From Clostridia bacterium (GTDB lineage Bacteria; Bacillota; Clostridia; Christensenellales; Aristaeellaceae): a DNA stretch of 56,019 nt. Each line of letters begins with the position of its first letter. The stretch's first letter is position 1. The position numbers and the translations under genes are program-made. The DNA lies in the NCBI GenBank assembly GCA_017512805.1, contig JAFWES010000069.1:1-56019 (forward strand), written 5' to 3'. Under the pieces are notes generated by a model. It was not told the DNA's origin. It did not search any database and worked only from the letters and a program-made list of their open reading frames with translations. Shown here in pieces: positions 1 through 10,869 of this stretch.

Positions 1-420
1 ACACCGACCGCGACGCCGACGGCGACCCCGACCGCGACGCCTACGGCAACGCCGACCGCAACACCGACCGCGACGCCTACGGCGACCCCGACGGCGACGC
101 CGACGGCGACCCCGACAGCGACCCCGACCGCAACGCCTACGGTAACCCCGACGGCGACCCCGACGGCGACCCCGACAGCGACCCCGACCGCGACGCCTAC
201 GGCAACGCCGACCGCAACACCGACCGCGACGCCGACGTCGACCCTGACGGCAGCGCCGACGTCGACCCCGACAGCGACCCCGACCGCAACGCCTACGGCA
301 ACGCCGACGGCGACGCCGACGGCGACCCCGACAGCGACCCCGACGCCGACCCCGATGCCGACGCCGACCCTTTCTCCGACGCCCACGCCCGTACCGACGG
401 CGACCCCGCCCCTTTCTCCG
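1..420 (+). repeat. Low-complexity Thr-Pro codon repeat
   Basis: Imperfect tandem ACG/ACC-CCG-ACG/ACC-GCG units of 6 and 12 bases encode a (T-P-T-A) stalk within the first CDS. Synonymous third-base changes break exact identity, so the repeat is selected at protein level. It may extend beyond the window edge, and its length could be unreliable in a short-read assembly. Confidence 0.9.
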
Positions 421-1611
421 GATTCCGGGGATGAGGAAACGACCTCGGATCCGGCTTCCGCATCCCTCCCTCAGGAGTCGGTGGAGCCTCAGTCCATCGA
501 CCTTCCCACCCTGGACTGGTCGAATGTCTCGGGCACTTCCGCTGTGCAGCTGAACGTCTTTACCGATCGGAATCACAACGGCAATCAGGGAAATGGAGAA
601 GAAGGCATTGAAGGCGTCACGCTGCAGCTGGTGCTGGAGGATGAGGCGTCCGGCCGGCAGGTACTGGTGGGTTCCGGGGAAACGGACGCCAAGGGGCGGC
701 TTTCCTTTGATCACCTTCCTGCCGGGACCTACAGGGTCCGCTCCTGGCTGTTCCTGGGATATGGCTACGGGGAAAAGAGCGCAAGGGTCAACTCTCTGAA
801 GGATAATATTATGGCGCGGCAGAGCGCTCCGGAACAGGAGAGCGAACTTTTCCAGGTGGAGGAAGGAGCCACCTGGTCCGCCGGAATCGGTGCGGTTCCC
901 GCAGCCACGCTGAGCGGATGCCTGTTCATTGATCAAAACGGGGACGGACTGCGGGACGAGGATGAGCCCGGCATCTCCGATCAGATGATCGAGATGGAAG
1001 GCCTCCACAGCGGCCTGATTTACCGGACCACAACGGACGCAAATGGGGAATATGTGTTCACGCAGCTGCGCACCGGAACCTACCAGATGAACATCGTTTT
1101 GCCGGAGACATACCGTTTTTCCCGGTACGCTCGTTCCGGGCCCACCGTCAAAGGACGCGCCAGAGCGGAAGGCAAAGAGGTTCTTGCCGCGGAGTACAGT
1201 TTTTCTGTCAATGACCGCCTGCGCGAAAATCAGGATATCGGAGTCTATGAGCCCGCGGACCTGGAAGGACTCTGTTTCCTGGATGGAAACGGGAACGGCC
1301 TGCCGGACAACGGGGAGCAGGGCTTCCCGGGGGTGACCTTTACCGTGACGTCCGATTTTACGGACAGAAAAGTGGGCGAGGCGGTTTCCGACGCCGACGG
1401 AAAGTGGCGGGTCGAAGATCTGATACCGGGCCTCTATACGGTTCAGGCGCATCTTCCCCGGGGAAACTATACCTTCTCTGTCACTGCGGAGGGGGAACAG
1501 GGGAACCGCTTCGAGAACACCGGAAAACGCCGCAGCGAAAGTTCCCCGACAGAGATTCCGGGCGGAGAAACGGTCACGGTCAATGCGGGTGTCGTGATGC
1601 TTTCTCCGTGA
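1..1611 (+). CDS. Secreted Thr-Pro-stalk protein with three SdrD-B-like domains (5' end missing)
   Basis: The frame is open from the first base, so the N-terminus lies outside the window; 536 codons are visible. The first ~140 residues are an almost pure T-P-T-A stalk. Three ~110-residue beta-sandwich modules of SdrD-B/Cna-B type follow. Each opens with a calcium-loop-like motif ([42 protein letters not shown]) and carries a typical 'G.Y.....L..GTY.V' second half. Such domains are rigid spacers in Gram-positive surface proteins. No LPXTG motif or C-terminal membrane segment is seen, so anchoring, if any, must be N-terminal. The same type of stalk occurs in the BcsB-like protein at 10870-13632, which hints at a shared surface role. 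A terminator follows directly. The specific function is unknown. Confidence 0.8.
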   Translation, partial: TPTATPTATPTATPTATPTATPTATPTATPTATPTATPTATPTATPTVTPTATPTATPTATPTATPTATPTATPTATPTSTLTAAPTSTPTATPTATPTATPTATPTATPTATPTPTPMPTPTLSPTPTPVPTATPPLSPDSGDEETTSDPASASLPQESVEPQSIDLPTLDWSNVSGTSAVQLNVFTDRNHNGNQGNGEEGIEGVTLQLVLEDEASGRQVLVGSGETDAKGRLSFDHLPAGTYRVRSWLFLGYGYGEKSARVNSLKDNIMARQSAPEQESELFQVEEGATWSAGIGAVPAATLSGCLFIDQNGDGLRDEDEPGISDQMIEMEGLHSGLIYRTTTDANGEYVFTQLRTGTYQMNIVLPETYRFSRYARSGPTVKGRARAEGKEVLAAEYSFSVNDRLRENQDIGVYEPADLEGLCFLDGNGNGLPDNGEQGFPGVTFTVTSDFTDRKVGEAVSDADGKWRVEDLIPGLYTVQAHLPRGNYTFSVTAEGEQGNRFENTGKRRSESSPTEIPGGETVTVNAGVVMLSP

Positions 1612-1630
1612 TGGCGGCCCAAAGAAACAG

Positions 1631-1663
1631 AGCGTCGTGACGAAATGTCACGGCGCTTTTTTT
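1631..1663 (+). terminator. Rho-independent terminator after the surface-protein gene
   Basis: An 11-bp stem (AGCGTCGTGAC with GTCACGGCGCT, one G-U pair) closes a 5-nt loop and runs into seven Ts, 20 nt past the stop codon. Confidence 0.85.
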
Positions 1664-1799
1664 GCGCGGTTCACCGTAACCGAGGGAAATGATCACGCGG
1701 AGCGTTCCCGGGAAAGGAGGGGGATCCCGGCCCATCCGCCCCGGTTTTGAAAAAAACATCGAAAAAACATGAACATTCGCGAGGGCAGACTTTCTCGAC

Positions 1800-1815
1800 T
1801 TGTACGTTGGTACAA
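1800..1815. promoter_or_regulatory. Perfect palindrome, possible operator (AraR-like half-sites)
   Basis: TTGTAC and GTACAA flank a 4-base centre, a perfect inverted repeat in the 548-bp gap before the arabinofuranosidase gene. The half-site resembles the TTGTAC core of Bacillus AraR operators, which would suit an arabinan-utilisation gene, but the half-site spacing differs from the Bacillus site as I recall it. The assignment is inference. The rest of the gap between 1664 and 1946 shows no credible gene. Confidence 0.4.
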
Positions 1816-1946
1816 TATACAACCTGTGAAATACGGATTAAATTGTCACTGTTCGGCCATCCGCGGCCGCAACCCCGAAGTCTGCCTAGGCGGAACAGAG
1901 AAGCGATCATGCTACCCGTGACGGGATCCGTTTGTTGTTTGGGAAA

Positions 1947-1976
1947 TTGACAGGGAGAAAAGCCTCATGTTAAGAT
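1947..1976 (+). promoter_or_regulatory. Probable promoter for the GH51 gene
   Basis: A perfect -35 box TTGACA (1947-1952) is followed after 18 bp by TAAGAT (1971-1976, 4 of 6 matches). Transcription would start near 1983, giving a leader of about 175 nt before the ATG at 2160. Confidence 0.5.
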
Positions 1977-2084
1977 TAGGGTTAGAGACTGAGCACAGAG
2001 CTCCGACCTTCTTGATCCTCTTGAATGGTTTTGGACTTAACAGTGACCCGGACCGGTTTCCAAATGCTGAGGGGAGACAACGCT

Positions 2085-3674
<1,590 letters not shown>

Positions 3675-3727
3675 GCCGTGCGCCTCCGGAAGAACACGGA
3701 AGACGGACGTTCCAGAGCCGCTTCCAG

Positions 3728-3756
3728 CCCTCTCCTTTTTTCGGGGAGGGGGTTTT
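3728..3756 (+). terminator. Terminator after GH51 gene
   Basis: An 8-bp stem (CCCTCTCC with GGGGAGGG, one G-U) with a T-rich 7-nt loop is followed by GG and four Ts. It separates the glycosidase gene from the exopolysaccharide operon that starts 40 bp later. Confidence 0.6.
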
Positions 3757-3795
3757 GAGTAAGCGGAATGTTCAGGACAGAAAGAAGAAAAGATC

Positions 3796-5532
3796 ATGAG
3801 CAGGAAAAAAGAGCAGGATTACGCGGACGTCCTTCCGGATGAGGAACGGGAAGATGACACCCGTGAACAGACCGACAGGGGCGGAAGCCTCCGGACCGTC
3901 CGGAAGGACAGGGGCCTGATTTTGCTCCTCGCGATCATCGGAATCCTGGCGGTCCTCCTGGTTTGGTCCTGCCTGCAGCTGTTTCATCTGCCGCCGGCGG
4001 CAGACAAGGGGGGACGGACCGGCGGGGAATCGGGAACCGCCCTTCCGGCTGAGACGGAGGACGTACCGGCGCTGGCCGCGCCGGAGGACATGCTGCCGGA
4101 CCGCTTGCGGCTGGGAGAGCTGATACCGGATGCCCGGATTCAGAATGAACAGGGAGAAGTCATTCAGATTATGGATCTGGCCGCTGAGAGTGAAAACGGG
4201 ATCTGGATCTTCTTCTGGGCCAGCTGGTGTCCGGACTGTACGAAACAGTTCGGCATTCTGAAAGGAATGGAAAGCCTGGCGAAAGAATACGGCGTGACGC
4301 TGGTGATGACGGACAGGCTGGAAGCCGGGAAAGAAACCAGGGAAGCGGCCCTGGAAAAGCTGCGGGAATTCGGGTCGGAGAGCGCCTGCTGGTTCGATCC
4401 GGACCGGGAATGCTACGATTCCTTCGGCATGCATGAAATCCCGGGTTCCGTGATGGTGGACAGGCAGGGAAGGGTTACCGCCTTGTGCAGCGGGATCAAA
4501 ACCGCCGGGGAATACAGGGGCCTGTTGGACTGCGCCCGAAACGGCCGGGACGCTGCCGGGAAGAACTATATGCTGACCCGCTTTTCCGCGGGAGACGGCG
4601 GAATTCGTACGTCCGACCTGCCGGGGCCGGAAGCGCCTTCCGGGACGGATGTACTCAGTGAAAGCCAGGGCCTGCTGATGATGTATGCCCTGGAGACGGA
4701 ACAGAGGGATCTCTTTGACAGCGCCTGGCAGTATACCAGGACACGGATGATCCGCAACGGGCTGCCGGCCTGGTATGTGACCGAAGAGGGAGAGACCGCG
4801 GCGGTGAATGCCCTGACGGACGATCTGAGGATATGGTACGCGCTGCGCCGGGCCGGGGAAAAGTGGAACGGAGAATATGAGGAAGAGGCGGAGCAGCTGC
4901 GCGGCGCAATCCGGGATCAGTGCCTGAACGGGGAGAACGGGTATGTGGATTATACTGATCTGACCACCGGTACCCGGGCGGGAACCATCGCGCTGTGTTA
5001 TCTGGATCCGGTGATCCTTCAGGAAATCGCGGGAGAGGATCCGCGGCTGGCGGCCGCCGCGGAAAAGGGCACGCGCCTGGTAACGGAGGGATTCATTTCG
5101 TCCGGCTTTCCGCTGTATTACGGCAGCTGGTCCTATGAAACCGGCCGGTACAGCGATGCGGCCATCCATACGGCGGAAGCCCTCTGCACCCTGTGGAACC
5201 TGAGCCGGGCGGGCCTCCTTCGGGAGGAATCCCTGAAGTGGCTCCGGGATCGGGTCGCGGAGGGAAATCTGGCCGCGCGCTATGAAGTCAGCGGGGAGAG
5301 GATTCGGGGATACGAATATCATTCCACGGCGGTCTATGGGCTGGCGGCACTGATTGCCATGGAAGCGGGAGACCGGGATCTGCGGGAGGAAGCGCTTCGG
5401 AGAATGGACCGTCTGCGGGTCTGGGACACGGAGAATCCAAAGTACGGGGCATATGCTCCGAAGAAAGGCGAGATCCGGGCTTTTGATCAGCTGATACCGC
5501 TGCTGGTGAATGGCCGCATGATGGGAGAGTGA
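3796..5532 (+). CDS. Membrane-anchored thioredoxin-like (TlpA) domain fused to GH8-like hydrolase
   Basis: 578 residues. A cytoplasmic charged tail (1-38) and one membrane segment (~40-60) precede a TlpA/ResA-like thioredoxin domain (~100-250) with active site WCPDC (C145, C148), then a GH8-like helical domain (~280-575). The GH8 part shows 'SESQG' (E289 at the usual acid position), 'TDDLRIWYAL' (D342/D343) and repeated helical hairpins. GH8 enzymes (BcsZ, YdaJ, PssZ) trim beta-linked exopolysaccharide at synthase loci, and this gene holds the YdaJ position at the head of the operon. The thioredoxin fusion is unusual. The next gene starts 4 bases after the stop. The ATG has only a weak purine-rich site (AAGAAG) upstream. 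Substrate is unknown; the domain calls are by eye. Confidence 0.8.
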   Translation: MSRKKEQDYADVLPDEEREDDTREQTDRGGSLRTVRKDRGLILLLAIIGILAVLLVWSCLQLFHLPPAADKGGRTGGESGTALPAETEDVPALAAPEDMLPDRLRLGELIPDARIQNEQGEVIQIMDLAAESENGIWIFFWASWCPDCTKQFGILKGMESLAKEYGVTLVMTDRLEAGKETREAALEKLREFGSESACWFDPDRECYDSFGMHEIPGSVMVDRQGRVTALCSGIKTAGEYRGLLDCARNGRDAAGKNYMLTRFSAGDGGIRTSDLPGPEAPSGTDVLSESQGLLMMYALETEQRDLFDSAWQYTRTRMIRNGLPAWYVTEEGETAAVNALTDDLRIWYALRRAGEKWNGEYEEEAEQLRGAIRDQCLNGENGYVDYTDLTTGTRAGTIALCYLDPVILQEIAGEDPRLAAAAEKGTRLVTEGFISSGFPLYYGSWSYETGRYSDAAIHTAEALCTLWNLSRAGLLREESLKWLRDRVAEGNLAARYEVSGERIRGYEYHSTAVYGLAALIAMEAGDRDLREEALRRMDRLRVWDTENPKYGAYAPKKGEIRAFDQLIPLLVNGRMMGE

Positions 5533-5536
5533 AAGC

Positions 5537-7093
5537 GTGACGCGGGAGGAAGGGCGTCCTTCGAAACCCATGCGGTTTCGAATCCGGTCCCTGTGGAGGC
5601 GTCTGACCCGGGGCGTCCGGAAAGCGGTGGGCTGGTATAACCATCGGATGAAAAAGGTCTATTCGCCAACGGTGGCCGCCCTGACCGGTACGACCCTGGT
5701 GGCGGCGATCAGCCTCTTCCTGCTCTTCGGCCCCCGGTTTATCGGGGTGGCGGACGACGGATCCCTGACAGAGGTGATGCGCGGCGCCGGGCTGGGGTAC
5801 CGGGCTCAGGATCTGGAAGACCCGGTGGGGGCTTATGCCCTCCGGTATCTTGTCCATTCCGGAAAGACCGACAGCGGCCTGTCCAGCCATCAGATGATGA
5901 TTCAGGCGGCGATATGGATCGATGACCGAATCACGCACGACAACCTGCTGGATCTGCGCGTCCTCGGAGGACTCTATCTGCTGCTGTATCTGCCCGCGGT
6001 GTATCTGGTTCTGCGGGGACTGTGCTCCCGGGTTCGGACGGCCCTGGAAGCCACGGCGCTGACGCTGCTCGGCGCCATGGTGCTGGCGGACGGGGCGACG
6101 GTCAGTTACTTCAATACCCTGTATCCGGAAGCCATGTGGATCGTTTTTCTGACCTATATCCTGGGCCTTTGCCTGATGATGCCGAACCTGGGAGACGGGG
6201 GGCTGCAGGGCGCTTTCCTGGGGCTGACCCTCTGCGGCATCCTGCTGACCATGACGGAGAAGCACTGCGCGGTGGCCGGCGCTGTGCTGGCGCTGTTTTG
6301 CATCCGGCAGATCGCGATGGAGGGAGGGAATCACCGGATTTCCATTACGGCGCTGATCTGCGCCGCGGTGCTGGCGGTCACCTCGCTGCTGAGCGCGACG
6401 GAAGGGGTCAGCCGTTTTACGGAAACATCCAGGCTGCACGCCATGACCAACGGCGTCCTGCTGCGCTCCCGGGATCCGGCCAGGACGCTGGGGGAATTCG
6501 GCATCGACGAGCGATTTGAAACCGTGACGGACATGTCGGCTTACTCGGATTTCCCCTACGCGCTGGTCGGCAATCCGGAGATTCAGCGGGACTTTCTGCC
6601 CCGGTACGGGACCCTGGATGTGCTGGCTTTCTATTTGCGCAATCCCCTTGATTGGGCGGGCGTGATGGAGATCAGCACCCGGGCGGCCTTCCGGACAGCC
6701 CGCAGCTATGTGGGAAATTTCGAAAAGGCCGCGGGATTGGAGGAACGGGCCCGGAACGGCCTGTTTACGGATTACACGAATTTCCGGAGCAGCTCCATGC
6801 CCCAGACCCTGGGCTTTCTGCTGATTCTGGGCGCGATCTACCTGGGGCTGTTCCGGAAAAAAAAGAGCCAGGCGATTCAGGACCGAAAAGCGTTTCGGCC
6901 ACGACAGCTGATGCTGGATACCTTTGCGCTGATGATGCTGATCGGGCTGGCGGAGATGACGGCGGTCGTCTGCCTGAGCGGAACCGCCGAACTGGAGAGA
7001 TATGCCATGCTGTACAGCATTTGCATTGACGGGATGATTCTGCTGTTCCTGGCGGAGATTCTCCATCGGCTGAACATTCTGAGTGAGGAGTAA
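5537..7093 (+). CDS. Polytopic membrane protein, GT-C-like module (single copy)
   Basis: 518 residues with about ten hydrophobic segments after a basic N-terminal tail. I recognise no named family. It shares ordered motifs with each half of the protein at 19624-22686: an early 'ADDG.L.EVM...GL' acid motif after the first membrane segment, 'YFNTLYPEAMW' mid-protein, and a large loop with 'D..RTLGEFGID' and 'FYLRNPLDWAGVM'. A first extracytoplasmic loop rich in acidic residues is the layout of GT-C lipid-linked sugar transferases, so it may add side-chain sugars to the polymer (inference). The start is GTG, with GGGAGAG about 8 bases upstream and only 4 bases after the previous stop. Co-transcribed with its neighbours. 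Confidence 0.75.
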   Translation: MTREEGRPSKPMRFRIRSLWRRLTRGVRKAVGWYNHRMKKVYSPTVAALTGTTLVAAISLFLLFGPRFIGVADDGSLTEVMRGAGLGYRAQDLEDPVGAYALRYLVHSGKTDSGLSSHQMMIQAAIWIDDRITHDNLLDLRVLGGLYLLLYLPAVYLVLRGLCSRVRTALEATALTLLGAMVLADGATVSYFNTLYPEAMWIVFLTYILGLCLMMPNLGDGGLQGAFLGLTLCGILLTMTEKHCAVAGAVLALFCIRQIAMEGGNHRISITALICAAVLAVTSLLSATEGVSRFTETSRLHAMTNGVLLRSRDPARTLGEFGIDERFETVTDMSAYSDFPYALVGNPEIQRDFLPRYGTLDVLAFYLRNPLDWAGVMEISTRAAFRTARSYVGNFEKAAGLEERARNGLFTDYTNFRSSSMPQTLGFLLILGAIYLGLFRKKKSQAIQDRKAFRPRQLMLDTFALMMLIGLAEMTAVVCLSGTAELERYAMLYSICIDGMILLFLAEILHRLNILSEE

Positions 7094-7098
7094 ACCGT

Positions 7099-7965
7099 AT
7101 GAACACAAATACGTCCAGCAGCCGGAAGGTGCTGCTTCAGGATCTGGGGGTTTTCCTGTTCATCATGTGCGTCCTGGCCGGCGCGCTGATTACCGCCCTG
7201 GCCGGGAAAGACCTGCTGTATCAGCATATCGTCCTGATGATGGGCATGATGGGGATCGCGCTGCTGGTGGTTTTGCGGGCGCAGACAGCCGGTACGGTGC
7301 TGACGGCGGTCAGCCTGCTGGCCTTTACGGTTTACAAGCTGTATGCCCGAATTGCCTTCCATAAGCCCATTGAGCTGACGGCTTATGCCTGGCCGCTGAT
7401 CCTGCTGGGCGTATTGGGCGGCACAAACATGTTCATCTCGCTCTATGCGTCCATCGAGGGGATCAATGGGGTTCTGAACCGAAGGATTGACGAGCTGACG
7501 GTCATGGACCCCCTGACCGGGCTGGAAAACATGCGGAGCATGATCAGCTCCCTTCGACGGTATATGGCCTTCAGCGAAAGAAACGGCACGTCCATGGGCC
7601 TGATGATGATCCGGCTCCGGTACGCGGAGGAAATCCGGAAGGTGCTTTCCCGGCAGCAGTTCAATGACCTGCGGATCCTGCTGGGCAATGTGATTCAGGA
7701 TGCGCTGCGGGTGGAGGATCGGGTGTATTCCCTGGATGACGCGGGATCGATGGGCATCATTTTCTTCAGCGCGGAGGCCGGGGCTCCGGTCGTGAAACAA
7801 AGGCTGATCAACGCGGTGGCCGGAAAGGATATGCTTCCCGGGCTGGTGGGGCAGAAGCTGGTGGTGGAGATCAGCGCGGTCTGGAAGATGTACAGGCCTG
7901 AGCTGAGCAAGGATGCGATGCGGTGGGTCAGCGAGGTGGAAAACGAATTTGCCTATGAAGTGTAA
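7099..7965 (+). CDS. Four-TM degenerate GGDEF protein, likely c-di-GMP receptor (YdaK/PssE-like)
   Basis: 288 residues: four membrane segments (~12-118), then a GGDEF-fold domain beginning at 'DPLTGLENMRSM' (137-148). The catalytic GGDEF signature is replaced by DDAGS (213-217), so cyclase activity is not expected. An RxxD inhibitory-site motif (RVED, 204-207) lies exactly five residues before it, the canonical spacing of the c-di-GMP-binding I-site. Bacillus YdaK and Listeria PssE have this design and switch on exopolysaccharide synthesis. Five bases separate it from the previous gene, and GAGTGAGGAG serves as ribosome-binding site. The inference is an allosteric c-di-GMP sensor for the downstream GT2. 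Confidence 0.85.
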   Translation: MNTNTSSSRKVLLQDLGVFLFIMCVLAGALITALAGKDLLYQHIVLMMGMMGIALLVVLRAQTAGTVLTAVSLLAFTVYKLYARIAFHKPIELTAYAWPLILLGVLGGTNMFISLYASIEGINGVLNRRIDELTVMDPLTGLENMRSMISSLRRYMAFSERNGTSMGLMMIRLRYAEEIRKVLSRQQFNDLRILLGNVIQDALRVEDRVYSLDDAGSMGIIFFSAEAGAPVVKQRLINAVAGKDMLPGLVGQKLVVEISAVWKMYRPELSKDAMRWVSEVENEFAYEV

Positions 7966-9565
7966 CCGACGCCGGAGGCATCTCCGGAGGATCGGAATCG
8001 GAATGCTTCTGCTGATCCTGACAGTCCGCCCGTTACAGGCTGCCGGGCGGGCCGGAGCGGAAGACGCCGAAAACCGGGGGGAGATCCTGGTGATCTATCC
8101 GGAGGAGGCGGATCGGTCCGGGCAGGCGGACAGCCTCAGCGGGATCGCGGAAGCCCTGTTTTCTCTGCGATATACCGCGGATTTTGCGGAAGCGGGGACG
8201 GCTGCGGAGATCGTGAACCTGTACGAATGGGTGATCTGGTGCGATGTGACGGAATCGGACCGAATGAAGCCCTCCCTGCTCGAGCGGTATGACGGCGCCC
8301 TGATGGCGTTGGGACGGGGAACGCACCTGGCGGACCGGGGAGTCCGGACGGATCCGAAGCAGGAGGGTTTCCTCAGCGGCATGGCAGTCTATCGGTTTGA
8401 TGAGACGGGAGAGAGCCGTTCTTCGGTCGTCATGCTGGATCCGGGATCCATGGAGGAGGCGGGAGAGTCGGACGGCCGGGTGGAAACGGCCGCGGGTCCG
8501 CTTTCCCTGGTCAGCGCCCGAGGGGATTTCCGGTATCTCCCGCTGGCGGATTACACGACGCCCTTTGCCAAGGCGCTGCTGATCCGGGAAATAGCCCGAT
8601 GGAGATGGCCCTATGACAGCCGGATGAACGTTTATACCCAGTATGTCACATTGTCTCCGGTGTATCCCTTCGCGGATCTGCGCCGGCTGAAGGAGATGGT
8701 GGATCAGCTGGCGGAACGCAGGATGCCCTTCGTCATTTCCGTGATGCCGATTTACGAGCATGCGGATTATCCGGCGATGAAACGGTTCTGCGATATTCTT
8801 CGGTACGCCCAAACCAGCGGCGGCGCGGTCATCCTGCATGCGCCCCTCCTCCAGAACCGGACAGATCCGGAAGCGCTGGCGGAGCAGCTGACCACGGCGA
8901 CAGTGAACTACCTGAATCAGGGCGTGTTTCCGGTGGCGCTGGAGATTCCGTCGGAATGGCTGTTTGAGGAGGAGCTGTCGGGGATTCTGGGCCGGTACAG
9001 AACCCTTTTCCTGTCGGAGATGGACGCGTTTGCCGGGCGCCGGCCGGGAGCGTATGGGCTGAAAGACCATATCATGCAGGGGCATCAGCAGATCGTGCCG
9101 GCGATTCGCCTGGACGAAACGGGCATCAGTCATCTGTCCACCCATGCGACCGCGGTCTATCTGGATCTGTCCGGAAAGGAAACGCAGGAACTGGAGGCCG
9201 TGATTGCCGCGGCCGCGGAGTCTCCCATTCCTCTCCAGAGCCTGTGGGATATGGAGGAAGCGGTTTATCTCAATGACGGGCACAACCTGTTGTGGGACCG
9301 GAATACGCTGACGGTGGACGGCGTTCAGCGGTTCAACCTCTACACGCCCTACGAAGAGGAGGATTTTGATTACAAGCGGGATGCATACTACCGTTTTGTG
9401 CGAAACCTGGCGGGACAGAACAACACGCTGATCGGCATCAGCGTCGGGGTACTGATTCTCTTTGTACTGCTGGGGCGGCTGTCCCGCAGGCAGATGCACC
9501 GACGCTTTCTGAAACCGAAAAAGGTGAAACCCGGAAAAGAGGAGGAAGATATTGTCATTCGCTGA
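7955..9565 (+). CDS. DUF2334 (polysaccharide-deacetylase-like) exported protein, YdaL-like
   Basis: 536 residues from the ATG at 7955. A basic stretch and hydrophobic segment (~12-30) form a signal or anchor, a DUF2334 domain follows, and a membrane helix near the C-terminus (~490-510) precedes a basic tail. Recognisable DUF2334 features are 'VISVMPIYEH', 'GGAVILHAPLLQN' and the NodB-like barrel pattern. The family is related to carbohydrate esterases, but activity is unproven. The ATG overlaps the preceding gene by 11 bases with a distant GAGGTGG; an internal ATG at 8003 after CCGGAGG is an alternative start. Position L in a J-K-L-M-N order. Likely role: modification or handling of the nascent polymer outside the membrane. 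Confidence 0.8.
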   Translation: MKCNRRRRHLRRIGIGMLLLILTVRPLQAAGRAGAEDAENRGEILVIYPEEADRSGQADSLSGIAEALFSLRYTADFAEAGTAAEIVNLYEWVIWCDVTESDRMKPSLLERYDGALMALGRGTHLADRGVRTDPKQEGFLSGMAVYRFDETGESRSSVVMLDPGSMEEAGESDGRVETAAGPLSLVSARGDFRYLPLADYTTPFAKALLIREIARWRWPYDSRMNVYTQYVTLSPVYPFADLRRLKEMVDQLAERRMPFVISVMPIYEHADYPAMKRFCDILRYAQTSGGAVILHAPLLQNRTDPEALAEQLTTATVNYLNQGVFPVALEIPSEWLFEEELSGILGRYRTLFLSEMDAFAGRRPGAYGLKDHIMQGHQQIVPAIRLDETGISHLSTHATAVYLDLSGKETQELEAVIAAAAESPIPLQSLWDMEEAVYLNDGHNLLWDRNTLTVDGVQRFNLYTPYEEEDFDYKRDAYYRFVRNLAGQNNTLIGISVGVLILFVLLGRLSRRQMHRRFLKPKKVKPGKEEEDIVIR

Positions 9566-10850
9566 TATCGTATCCATCTACGCGATCGCGGCCATCTGGG
9601 GGATGATGCTCCTGAATGTGGCGCTGAGTATAGGGGGATTCATCTACATCTACCGGTGCAACGGGACGGACGGAAGCGTTCCGCTTCCGGAGGGACAGGA
9701 ATATCCGATGGTTTCCGTTCTGGTACCGGCGCATAACGAGGCGCTGGTTCTGAAAAGAACCGTGCAGTCGCTGCTGAATTTTGACTATCCCCGGGACAGA
9801 TATGAAATCATTGTGATCAACGACAACTCCACGGATGAGACCGAGGAGATCATGGCCGAGCTGGCGGCCGGGCACCCGGAAAACAGGCTGATGTGCATCA
9901 GCACGGATAAGGTGGTAGGGGGCACAGGAAAATCCAACGCCCTGAACATCGGCTTCTCGGTTGCTGTGGGCAGCGTGATCGCCATCTATGACGCGGATAA
10001 TACCCCGGAACCGAAAGCCCTGCGCCTGCTGGTGGAAAACCTGATGGTGGACGACAGGCTTGGCGCGGTGATCGGAAAATTCCGAACCCGGAACCGGAAT
10101 GCCTCCCTGCTTTCCCGGTTTGTGAACATTGAAACGCTTTCGCATCAGTGCATGAACCAGGCGGGACGGTATTTCTTCTTCAAACTCTGCACCATTCCGG
10201 GAACAAACTACGTGATTCGCCGCAGTATTATTGAGGAAATCGGCGGATGGGACGTAAACGCATTGAGCGAGGATACGGAAATCAGCTTTCGGATTTACCG
10301 GATGGGATATTATATCAAGCTGCTGCCACAGGCGGTGACCTGGGAGCAGGAACCGCACCTGCTGCCGGTCTGGTTTCGTCAGCGGGTCCGGTGGGCCAAG
10401 GGAAACCTGTACGTTATGGTCAAAAACTTCAAGTACACCTTTGACCGGAAAGCGGGCCCGATGCGCTTGGATACCCTGTATTACGCCCTGATCTACAGCG
10501 TGATGATCACTTCGCTGGTGGCGTCGGACTTCATTTTTCTGGGCGGAATCCTGGGTACGGTTCAGGTGAAACTGGGGGGCTTTTCCTCCGCCCTGTGGGG
10601 AATGGCGATTCTGGTTTTTATCTTCAACGTGATGCTGACGCTGTCGCTGGAGAGAAACGAGTTTACCATGGAGTCCGTGGGGCTGTCTGCGCTGATGCTC
10701 TTTTCATACGCGAAGCTGTGGGTGTTTGTCGTGCTCAAAGCTGCCTGGGACAGCATCCTGGACGTGATGTTCAAGCGTGAAGTGAAATGGGATAAAACGG
10801 TTCGATATGTGGAGACGGAACAGGATTCTGGATCTCCGAAAACCGTCTGA
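9552..10850 (+). CDS. Processive GT2 exopolysaccharide synthase (YdaM/BcsA-like, no PilZ)
   Basis: 432 residues: one N-terminal membrane segment, a GT2 domain, and three or four C-terminal membrane segments. All synthase motifs are visible: D91 in 'VINDNSTDE', DAD 147-149, the catalytic 'SEDTE' (239-243) and 'QRVRW' (277-281). These mark a family-2 processive synthase that both polymerises and exports a beta-linked chain, as in BcsA, PgaC and HasA. There is no PilZ domain, so regulation probably comes from the degenerate GGDEF protein two genes upstream. The start is TTG at 9552, eight nucleotides or fewer after a strong GGAGGAAG, overlapping the previous gene by 14 bases. Polymer identity cannot be read from sequence. 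Confidence 0.92.
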   Translation: MSFADIVSIYAIAAIWGMMLLNVALSIGGFIYIYRCNGTDGSVPLPEGQEYPMVSVLVPAHNEALVLKRTVQSLLNFDYPRDRYEIIVINDNSTDETEEIMAELAAGHPENRLMCISTDKVVGGTGKSNALNIGFSVAVGSVIAIYDADNTPEPKALRLLVENLMVDDRLGAVIGKFRTRNRNASLLSRFVNIETLSHQCMNQAGRYFFFKLCTIPGTNYVIRRSIIEEIGGWDVNALSEDTEISFRIYRMGYYIKLLPQAVTWEQEPHLLPVWFRQRVRWAKGNLYVMVKNFKYTFDRKAGPMRLDTLYYALIYSVMITSLVASDFIFLGGILGTVQVKLGGFSSALWGMAILVFIFNVMLTLSLERNEFTMESVGLSALMLFSYAKLWVFVVLKAAWDSILDVMFKREVKWDKTVRYVETEQDSGSPKTV

Positions 10851-10869
10851 TGAGGGAGAGAAGACAGCA

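Noticed and set aside
1-420. CRISPR array
   Set aside because: Repeats are 6-12 base codon units without unique spacers and form one reading frame.
355-1611. Start of the first gene at the ATG at 355
   Set aside because: The same frame is open to base 1 and encodes a continuous Thr-Pro stalk; the ATG is an internal residue within the repeat.
1971-1990. Telomere-like TTAGGGTTAG motif
   Set aside because: A single short occurrence overlapping the promoter region, not a repeat array.
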